Source: Chroococcidiopsidaceae cyanobacterium CP_BM_RX_35 (GTDB taxonomy: Bacteria; Cyanobacteriota; Cyanobacteriia; Cyanobacteriales; Chroococcidiopsidaceae). Taken from it: 5,635 bases of DNA. How positions within the stretch are numbered: position 1 is the stretch's first letter; every line of letters begins with the position of its first letter. The DNA lies in NCBI GenBank assembly GCA_019242465.1, contig JAFAVL010000811.1:1-5635 (forward strand), given 5' to 3'. Under the pieces are notes generated by a model, which was given only the letters and a program-made list of their open reading frames with translations, searched no databases and was not told where the DNA came from. Position numbers and translations under genes: made by a program. Below are positions 1-4,890 of the stretch, piece after piece.

Positions 1-25
1 TCGGCATCCCTCCCAGTGTCGGCGG

Positions 26-316
26 TTGTCTCGCGCCATCTTGAATACAACGATGATCCTGCAAGCAATTGTGGGTGACGAGCGCGACCTCCAATCTGTG
101 CTCAACCAGAAGAAGGTTCCTGCCACCGGGCGGAACGAACTGCGCTACAAGCTCATGGAGTTCGTCAAGCTCAAAGAAGTGACGAGGGCAGATTTTCCAG
201 AGGAAGACGAAAGCGATCGGGTTGCTCCCAGCCTGCCCCACCCTACAGTTCCTAAACCGGATGATGCTGAAATTGGCAGCGATTGGACAGAGCTAATAAA
301 CAATCTGCCCATGTAG
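26..316 (+). CDS. Unrecognised small protein, possibly partial at the left edge
   Basis: I do not recognise this protein. The longest reading starts at a TTG at position 26 (96 aa), but the frame is open to the window edge, so it may be the C-terminal end of a longer protein. The first ATG in frame is at 53 and would give 87 aa, starting MILQAIVGDERD. Neither start has a clear Shine-Dalgarno sequence. The N-terminal half (to about residue 52) looks helical and charged. The C-terminal third is acidic and proline-rich (EEDESDR, then PSLPHP and PKPDD) and probably flexible. A different frame (frame 1) is open from base 1 to a TGA at 76-78, so an upstream gene may instead end there and overlap an ATG-53 start by 26 bases. 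A strong terminator follows at 457-482, so this is probably the last gene of a rightward transcript. No function is proposed. Confidence 0.5.
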   Translation: MSRAILNTTMILQAIVGDERDLQSVLNQKKVPATGRNELRYKLMEFVKLKEVTRADFPEEDESDRVAPSLPHPTVPKPDDAEIGSDWTELINNLPM

Positions 317-364
317 CATTTAAAGGTGCTGAATACTACAAAGATCTAGGTTCTGTGACCATGT

Positions 365-416
365 TTGGCAGAAGACAGACACCCTCTTAAAGGTTGTTGT
401 AGGGTGTTGGCAGAAG
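365..416. repeat. Intergenic hairpin with flanking 10-base direct repeats
   Basis: TTGGCAGAAG occurs at 365-374 and again, exactly, at 407-416. Between and partly overlapping these is a perfect 7-base inverted repeat: ACACCCT at 379-385 and AGGGTGT at 401-407, with a 15-base loop. The hairpin has no T-run after it, so it is not a standard terminator. It could be the remnant of a small dispersed repeat, a structured 3' untranslated region of the upstream gene, or a protein-binding site. Only the base pairing and the direct repeat are seen directly. Confidence 0.5.
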
Positions 417-456
417 TTCACTCATCTCTGTTTTCAGCGCTGATTCGGGACACCAT

Positions 457-483
457 CCCCGACCTACAGTCGGGGTTTTTCTT
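457..483 (+). terminator. Rho-independent terminator
   Basis: CCCCGAC (457-463) pairs perfectly with GTCGGGG (469-475) around a 5-base loop, and is followed at once by TTTTTCTT (476-483). The T-run lies only on the + strand side, so it should stop rightward transcripts, presumably the one carrying the 26-316 gene. It does not serve the leftward recD2 unit. Confidence 0.85.
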
Positions 484-559
484 GTGAGAAATCGCTTCAG
501 TAAAGACAAGAGTAGATGACATGATCATCTTCCTTTATAAAGAAGAATTACAAATGTTA
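484..559. other. Gap downstream of the recD2 unit; weak dyads only
   Basis: This is the 3' side of the leftward recD2 unit. AGATGA (514-519) pairs with TCATCT (525-530) around a 5-base loop, and CTTTATAAAG (533-542) is a palindrome. Read leftward, neither is followed by a convincing T-run, so I cannot call a terminator for the recD2 unit. No gene is seen here. Confidence 0.3.
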
Positions 560-901
560 CTAAAATGGAATCTCGTCAGTCTCAAAAGTCTCATCATCGT
601 AAATACTGAGCGCCTGTCGGATTTGAGAAACGATTTTTTTTGATAAGTTGCTCTTACTTCTAGAACGCATGATTTGTTTCCAATCTCTAAGAGTCAGAGT
701 CAGTTCTATAGTTTGTTCTTGTAAGTCCTCAGAAATTTGAAAGTCAGGACAAGGTAGAATTGCATCGTGTTGAGTCAGGGCTTCATAGGGGAGCTGACTT
801 ACCAATAAGCCGAACATCTCCAAATATTTAGGGTTAACAGCACACGCAACTGAATGGTTAGTGTTGGAATAGTATTTACAATCCTTGCAGTTTGAAAGCA
901 T
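560..901 (-). CDS. Unrecognised 113-aa protein with a cysteine cluster, coupled to recD2
   Basis: I do not recognise a named family. The N-terminus carries CKDC (C5, C8), then C20 in the run CAVNP, and a fourth cysteine, C51, in PCPDF. Four cysteines in this spacing suggest a small metal-binding (zinc or iron) module, but no ligand can be proved from sequence. Residues 60-100 look amphipathic and basic (RSRSKSNLSKK at 79-89), which could suit nucleic-acid or protein contact. The tail is acidic (DDETFETDE). It has no signal peptide or membrane segment, so it is probably cytosolic. The ATG lies 5 bases after the recD2 TAG stop, with GGA of the last recD2 codon placed as a possible ribosome binding site. 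Co-transcription and translational coupling with recD2 are therefore likely. Codon use is more AT-rich than in recD2. Confidence 0.8.
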   Translation of the reverse strand: MLSNCKDCKYYSNTNHSVACAVNPKYLEMFGLLVSQLPYEALTQHDAILPCPDFQISEDLQEQTIELTLTLRDWKQIMRSRSKSNLSKKIVSQIRQALSIYDDETFETDEIPF

Positions 902-906
902 TGATT

Positions 907-3120
907 CTATCCAGCAGCAGCATTTAATCTTTGCGCTAAGAGTGTATAGCGTTGCTGATCCTTGATCTGTCTAACCGCTAGACCGAGCGCCTTCTTAGGA
1001 CCGACCAGGATAGCCAACTTTTTAGCCCTGGTGAGCCCTGTATAAAGTAGATTACGCGACAACATCATGTAGTGCTGCATAAAGATGGGTAGAATTACTA
1101 CAGGATATTCAGATCCCTGGCTCTTATGAATAGTTACTGCCCAAGCTAGAGTAATTTCATCCAAGTCGGCATAGTCGTAGCACACCTGCCGCTCGGCAAA
1201 CTGCACAGCAACTTCTTGCTCCTCTAGGTCAATCGCTGTGATGACTCCCATATCGCCATTGAACACTTCGCGGTTGTAGTCATTTTTCCTTTGAAAAATG
1301 CGATCACCCAGGCGCAGAGTTACCCCTACCCTGACAATCTCAGCCTTGCTGGGACCAGGAGGGTTGATGAGTTGCTGTAGTACTGTGTTGAGGTTGCGAG
1401 TTCCTACTTCACCTCTGGTCATAGGACAAAGCAGTTGCATATCTCGCGCTGGGTCGAAGCCCCACTTGGGTAGTAGCTCGACAATCAATTCTCTAATCGC
1501 TTGCAGTCCGTGTTGTGGCTCTGGAGCGCCCCACCACAGGCAGTCTGTCTGTGCCACTGGAGAAACCGACTCTAGGACTGGGTACTCTCCCTGGTTAATC
1601 CTATGAGCATTGCTGACGATCGCGCTGGTCTGAGCTTGGCGGAACACTTGTGTCAAGCGCACCACTGGTACTCGCCCTGAATCGATCAGGTCGCGTAGGA
1701 CATTACCTGGTCCTACGCTTGGCAACTGATCGATATCACCCACCAACAGTAGTTGGGCATCGAGCGCCACGGCTTTCAGCAACGAATACCCCAAAAACAG
1801 ATCCAGCATCGAGACCTCATCCACAACGATCGATTGTGCTGGAATGGGATTCTCACTGTTCCGTTGAAATTGCATTGACTTGGGGTCGAATTCTAATAGC
1901 CGATGGAGAGTTTTAGCTTCCCGACCTGTGACTTCAGCCAGACGTTGCGCTGCTCTACCCGTGGGTGAGGCCAAAGCAATTGACCTCCCCATCGCCTTCC
2001 AAAGAGCGACAATAGTGCGTTGACAGAAGGTTTTTCCTGTCCCCGGTCCTCCGGTAAGTATTAATACTCTCTCACTTGCCGCCATCTCTACCGCCTGCCG
2101 CTGTTGTGATGAGAGTTGTATTCCTGTAGCAGCACAATAGCGGTCAATCCAACTGCTAACTCGTGCTTTGTCTACTGTGACAGGACGGCTTAGCAAAGCG
2201 AGCAGCCGGGAGGATAAATTTTGTTCGGACAAAAAGAAAGATGGCTGGTAGCAGATGAATTCGTGCTCCTGATGACCTTGCAAAACGATTTGGTTCTCTA
2301 TGCCCATCTTCCCTACCGTATCTGCCACTACCTGTGCTGAGGGCTGGTGGTCAGGTAGCGCTAAGCGTTGCACTACTTTCTCAACTAGTTCCGCCTTGGG
2401 CAGAAAGCAGTGCCCATCTTCACCGGCTTCTCCAAGGACGTGAATAATTCCTGCTTGATAGCGAAACTCACTACCTGGACTGACACCGAGGTTTCTAGCT
2501 ATCGTGTCAGCTGTGACGAAACCAATCCCATAGACATCGAATGCAAGCTGGTAAGGATTTTTCTCGACGACAGCGATCGCATCGTCTTTGTATTGCTTGT
2601 AGATTTTCACCGCATAGGTGGTCGAGACACCGTGACTCTGGAGAAAAAACATAACCTCTTTGATAATCCGCTGGCTCTCCCATGCCTTACGGATCATGCT
2701 GACTCGCTTCTTGGCAATACCAGGGACTTCAATCAGGCGCTCGCTCTGGTACTCAATAATATCCAATGTCTCTAACCCGAAGTGTGCCACGATGCGTTTG
2801 GCGGTGACTGGACCAACTCCTTTAATGAGACCGCTACCAAGGTACTTTTCAATGCCAGTGATTGTGGCAGGCTTGGTCTCTTTGTACTGGGTAACGGTGA
2901 ACTGGGGACCAAACTTAGGATGGTCTTTCCAAAAACCAGTTAACTGCAACGTCTGCCCTGGTTGGATATTGGGAAAACTGCCGACGATTGTAACGAGGTC
3001 GCTGTCACCGGAAACTTTCAACCGAGCCACACTGTAGCCCGATTCTGGAGAGTGATAAGTGAGCCGCTCCACTACACCCTGTATTGTTTCATACCGCTGC
3101 TGGTTGGCGGTCGCTGCCAT
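907..3120 (-). CDS. recD2: RecD2-type ATP-dependent DNA helicase (SF1B)
   Basis: Intact 737-aa RecD2, a 5'-3' superfamily 1B DNA helicase that acts without RecBC in DNA repair and replication-fork upkeep (known for the family). The N-terminus has a small beta domain (about 12-80: GVVERLTYHSPESGYSV, then GSFPNIQPGQ). Helix-hairpin-helix DNA-binding repeats follow at about 97-115 (GLIKGVGPVTAKRI), 128-143 (LIEVPGIAKKRV) and 190-212 (GIGFVTADTIA). These repeats separate RecD2 from the RecD subunit of RecBCD. Helicase motifs are all present: I GGPGTGKT 357-364, Ia ASPTGRAAQRL 384-394, II VVDEVSM 432-438 (D434, E435), III VGDIDQLPSVG 460-470, IV QVFRQ 491-495, V TIHKSQGSEYP 663-673, VI YTGLTRAKK 693-701. 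Length fits the family. The ATG at 3120 is preceded by AGAGAAG. It heads a leftward unit with the 113-aa gene, and a LexA-type site lies upstream. Confidence 0.97.
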   Translation of the reverse strand: MAATANQQRYETIQGVVERLTYHSPESGYSVARLKVSGDSDLVTIVGSFPNIQPGQTLQLTGFWKDHPKFGPQFTVTQYKETKPATITGIEKYLGSGLIKGVGPVTAKRIVAHFGLETLDIIEYQSERLIEVPGIAKKRVSMIRKAWESQRIIKEVMFFLQSHGVSTTYAVKIYKQYKDDAIAVVEKNPYQLAFDVYGIGFVTADTIARNLGVSPGSEFRYQAGIIHVLGEAGEDGHCFLPKAELVEKVVQRLALPDHQPSAQVVADTVGKMGIENQIVLQGHQEHEFICYQPSFFLSEQNLSSRLLALLSRPVTVDKARVSSWIDRYCAATGIQLSSQQRQAVEMAASERVLILTGGPGTGKTFCQRTIVALWKAMGRSIALASPTGRAAQRLAEVTGREAKTLHRLLEFDPKSMQFQRNSENPIPAQSIVVDEVSMLDLFLGYSLLKAVALDAQLLLVGDIDQLPSVGPGNVLRDLIDSGRVPVVRLTQVFRQAQTSAIVSNAHRINQGEYPVLESVSPVAQTDCLWWGAPEPQHGLQAIRELIVELLPKWGFDPARDMQLLCPMTRGEVGTRNLNTVLQQLINPPGPSKAEIVRVGVTLRLGDRIFQRKNDYNREVFNGDMGVITAIDLEEQEVAVQFAERQVCYDYADLDEITLAWAVTIHKSQGSEYPVVILPIFMQHYMMLSRNLLYTGLTRAKKLAILVGPKKALGLAVRQIKDQQRYTLLAQRLNAAAG
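2573..2580. repeat. HIP1 octamer GCGATCGC
   Basis: A perfect copy of the highly iterated palindrome of cyanobacterial genomes lies inside recD2. Near copies occur at about 210 and 1617. It is useful mainly as a marker of host lineage. Confidence 0.8.
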
Positions 3121-3229
3121 AATTCTTCTCTAGTTTGGTTAGCATATCCAAGTGCTCAAATATTGCTTTAATCTGAAATTGAGTTCTCTGTTCAAAATGT
3201 TACCAATACAGACACTCTCTAGATTTATT

Positions 3230-3243
3230 AGTACATTTGTTCT
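3230..3243. promoter_or_regulatory. Candidate LexA (SOS) box in the divergent promoter
   Basis: AGTACATTTGTTCT fits all positions of the pattern RGTACNNNDGTWCB, which I recall as the LexA box defined in Anabaena. The half-sites AGTAC and AGAAC (reverse strand) form an imperfect palindrome. The site sits in the recD2/217-aa intergenic region, inside the putative recD2 promoter spacer and touching the TACAAT -10 candidate of the rightward gene. It could thus repress both directions. In some cyanobacteria LexA does not run a classical SOS response, so the site may be real without damage induction. Confidence 0.6.
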
Positions 3244-3248
3244 ACAAT
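3243..3248 (+). promoter_or_regulatory. Candidate -10 box of the 217-aa gene
   Basis: TACAAT matches the sigma-70 -10 consensus at five of six positions and lies about 75 bases before the ATG. No good -35 hexamer is found 16-18 bases upstream, so the promoter may be weak or activator-dependent. The first base overlaps the last base of the LexA-type site. Confidence 0.35.
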
Positions 3249-3309
3249 AAACAATTGGTTGTATTCTAGCTATAGCTTGCATTAAATTTCTACTACTTTT
3301 CCAAGCAGC

Positions 3310-3314
3310 AAGGA
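3310..3314 (+). promoter_or_regulatory. Ribosome binding site of the 217-aa gene
   Basis: AAGGA lies 8 bases before the ATG at 3323. It is the best Shine-Dalgarno sequence in the window and fixes the start of this gene. Confidence 0.7.
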
Positions 3315-3322
3315 CAAAATTT

Positions 3323-3976
3323 ATGGCGACTTATACATTGACAGAAGCTCCCGAACTTATAGTTTCTGTCCGAGGTAAAGATTCAATTAACACCCGAAAT
3401 AAAGCCTTAGAAAAAATCAATGAAATGGCGGTTTCAGGAGAGTTGAATACTGAACTACCCGATAGTTTAAACACTGAGCAGCTCATTTTAACAGAAGCAA
3501 CAGTCAAAACGACTGATACCGATGGAGATGAAGAACAAGAGCCACTGGAAATGGCAGTATGTGAACTACAAAAGTGCTTGCTAATAAAGCTTAGAACTCA
3601 ACGACTTAAACAAAGTGCTACTCAGGCACGTCAAAATATTGCAACTGTTTTGACTGAGGAGTCAACGGAGCAAGACCTAGACCAAATGGAAGAAATGCTT
3701 AAAGGAAACTTCAAAACTCTGAAGGATTATGTTAATGCTCTAAGAGAATTCCGCCAAGCTAGACCAGGAGCTGAGGAAGCACTCGCTATCCTTGATGAAG
3801 CGCTTCAGGTTAATCTGTCTATTTCAGCAATCTCCAATCCGAAAACTAATTTATCAACGGAGTTTGAGATTTCGCCACCTCAGCCTGAAGCTTCAGAAGC
3901 TAAGAATGACATAAACAACGAAGTTAGCACAGCTATAACTGGGGTAAAGCCGAGATACGTGCAAAACGGGACATGA
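3323..3976 (+). CDS. Unrecognised acidic, largely helical 217-aa protein
   Basis: I do not recognise this protein. Residues 1-60 form a compact charged segment (LIVSVRGKDSINTRNKALEK). An acidic stretch follows at 65-76 (DTDGDEEQEP). Residues 76-166 are predicted helical, with heptad-like hydrophobics and many Q, E and K residues, which suggests a coiled coil or helical bundle. The last 50 residues (from about 170) are polar and probably disordered (PPQPEASEAKND). C80 and C85 are the only cysteines. There is no signal peptide or membrane segment. The start is secure because of the AAGGA site. It is divergent from recD2 and shares its control region, including the LexA-type site, so a role in the DNA-damage response or a link to RecD2 is possible but is inference only. 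The convergent recombinase pseudogene begins 53 bases downstream. Base composition is lower in GC than recD2. Confidence 0.85.
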   Translation: MATYTLTEAPELIVSVRGKDSINTRNKALEKINEMAVSGELNTELPDSLNTEQLILTEATVKTTDTDGDEEQEPLEMAVCELQKCLLIKLRTQRLKQSATQARQNIATVLTEESTEQDLDQMEEMLKGNFKTLKDYVNALREFRQARPGAEEALAILDEALQVNLSISAISNPKTNLSTEFEISPPQPEASEAKNDINNEVSTAITGVKPRYVQNGT

Positions 3977-4029
3977 TGTAAAGTTATGTTAAGCAAGTTA
4001 GTGATAGAGATGATGCACAGCACTACTGC

Positions 4030-4340
4030 CTACTGTGTCTCAATCAGCACGGCAACTCTAGTACAATCGAGCCAGAAATCTTTGAACCGCCCTGGTGCTA
4101 ATTCGGTATAACGTACTGTGTGCTGAATATTCTTATGTCCCAAGTAAGCTTGGATTGCCCTAGTGTCATGTCCTGAAGATGCTAGGTAGAACCCGCAAGC
4201 ATGACGTAGCATATGGAGATGTATTGGGAATGGTAACCAGCTAATACTCTAGCCCGTTGAATAATTCCTCTAGCTGTTGCAGCCGCCATCACTGCCCCAC
4301 GCTCTCTCGACAAACAGATAAGGAGAGTCAGGATAATTAC
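4030..4340 (-). pseudogene. Tyrosine recombinase/integrase, C-terminal remnant with two frameshifts
   Basis: The remnant reads in three pieces. Leftward from about 4340, one frame gives NYPDSPYLFV. Near 4302-4312 (a CTCTCT slip site) it shifts to ERGAVMAAATARGIIQRARVLAG. Near 4232-4238 it shifts again to LPFPIHLHMLRHACGFYLAS, which continues to a TAG at 4030-4032. Joined, these follow the order expected of a tyrosine recombinase catalytic domain: box II HMLRH (H and R of HxxR), the later GH in YLGHKN, and the nucleophile tyrosine in TVRYTEL. The second shift is explained by one lost base, the first by one extra base. The first catalytic Arg and the DNA-binding N-terminus are absent, replaced at about 4341 by an IS end. 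A stray ATG gives a 60-aa reading frame over 4030-4212, but the homology continues upstream of it, so it is not a separate gene. No activity is expected. Confidence 0.88.
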
Positions 4341-4354
4341 GTAGGACTTACGCA
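4341..4354. repeat. Terminal sequence of the truncated IS
   Basis: GTAGGACTTACGCA includes the transposase stop codon (TAA on the minus strand, 4348-4350), so coding runs into the IS tip, as in many compact ISs. From memory, the AGGACTTACGCA motif recurs at IS ends in cyanobacterial genomes. Its partner end is not present here. Confidence 0.5.
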
Positions 4355-4890
4355 TTGACAGGAAATGGACTATGTGCATTCAATCCCATCTGTTGTTTAA
4401 GGTGTTCCAGAATGAAGTCACGAGCAACCTGAAGAGATAAATTTCTTTGGCGTTCGTACCAATTTTCAATTAACTCTTCCGCTCGCATTAACTCTAATTG
4501 AGTAAACGCACGGATAGTACTAAAAAAATGAGTTTTTATTGCCTCAGTTGTTCTGACCCTTACGGGTTCGCCAGTCGCTACAACGGGGGGAACCCCCGCA
4601 ACGCGCTGGCTCACCATAAACTGTTCAATTCCACATACCTGTTTAATGGCTCTGTGGTAACATTCAATCCCCCAATGAATTGAATGTAATGCCTTAAATT
4701 CAACCCTAGTAATTGCAATTAGTGCATCTTCTTCTGCTTCTGGTAAAAATATGATATAGTATCTTGGCTCTCCGTTTTTGAAGACTTTTTGAAATAGTTT
4801 CACTTTCCCAAAACTTTTTAGATGCACAATTAAGCCTTCTTCGGGTATTTCTAGATTTTGGACTTGGGTATAATCTCGACGGCTACTATT
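4348..4890 (-). pseudogene. DDE transposase, C-terminal part, with an in-frame 57-base insertion
   Basis: The open frame continues upstream of the GTG at 4827 to a TAA at 4891-4893, reading DYTQVQNLEIPEEGLIVHLK, typical of the middle of these transposases, so the gene is 5'-truncated rather than starting at 4827. Numbering from the GTG, the last catalytic acidic residue is likely in HWGIECYHRAIKQVCGIE (51-68, E55). The C-terminal helical part continues with FFSTIRAFTQLELMRAEELI. Between M71 and R92 lie 19 extra residues (SQRVAGVPPVVATGEPVRV) encoded by a GC-rich repeat. Without it the text would read MVRTTEAIKTH, as in relatives I recall. The catalytic aspartates upstream are missing, so the product cannot be an active transposase. 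Family naming (IS4/IS701-like) is from memory of cyanobacterial relatives. Confidence 0.85.
4556..4612. repeat. 57-base hairpin repeat inserted in the transposase
   Basis: A GC-rich block inside an otherwise AT-rich gene. ACC is repeated at both borders (4556-4558 and 4613-4615), like a 3-base target duplication, and removing 57 bases restores a continuous transposase text. It folds strongly: GCCAG.CGC (4570-4578, one T bulge) pairs with GCGCTGGC (4603-4610), and an inner CGGGGG/CCCCCG arm lies at 4584-4598. A small ACCC/GGGT pair (4556-4567) sits at one end. It resembles the very small dispersed repeats of Nostoc-type genomes, from memory. Length 57 = 19 codons, with no stop in the transposase frame. 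Confidence 0.8.

Larger units (their letters stand above)
3225..3254 (-). promoter_or_regulatory. Candidate recD2 promoter
   Basis: Read leftward, TTGTTT (3249-3254) and TAATAA (3225-3230) are spaced by 18 bases and resemble sigma-70 -35 and -10 boxes. The LexA-type site fills most of the spacer, the usual place for a repressor. The 5' leader would be about 100 bases. Both boxes are imperfect, and in AT-rich DNA other pairs are possible. Confidence 0.35.
4341..4890 (-). mobile_element. Truncated insertion sequence (IS4/IS701-like), 3' part
   Basis: The element runs from an end sequence GTAGGACTTACGCA at 4341-4354, just past the transposase stop, to a break near 4890-4905 where another element begins. 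Recombinase homology resumes immediately left of 4341, which places the IS boundary to within a few bases. The matching inverted end and the 5' half of the transposase are not in the window. The element cannot move on its own. Confidence 0.75.

Noticed and set aside
446..453. CGGGACAC, also found at 4897-4904 near the tip of the second element
   Set aside because: An 8-base match alone can occur by chance in a window of this size, and no other IS-like sequence surrounds 446-453.
514..542. Terminator for the leftward recD2 unit
   Set aside because: The stems are short and AT-rich, and read leftward they are not followed by a T-run.
1298..3171. Five rightward open frames of 69-125 codons across recD2
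   Set aside because: All lie opposite the well-supported recD2 frame, have no recognisable domains and no ribosome binding sites; they are shadows of the coding strand.
3231..3245. Possible NtcA site, GTA and TAC in the divergent promoter
   Set aside because: The spacing is 9 bases; NtcA sites have GTA-N8-TAC. The same bases fit the LexA pattern fully.
4182..4379. 65-aa leftward open frame
   Set aside because: It joins the IS tip to a frameshifted part of the recombinase remnant; the reading is a by-product of the junction.
4498..4683. 61-aa rightward open frame over the 57-base repeat
   Set aside because: It runs opposite the transposase remnant, whose protein text is clearly related to known transposases.
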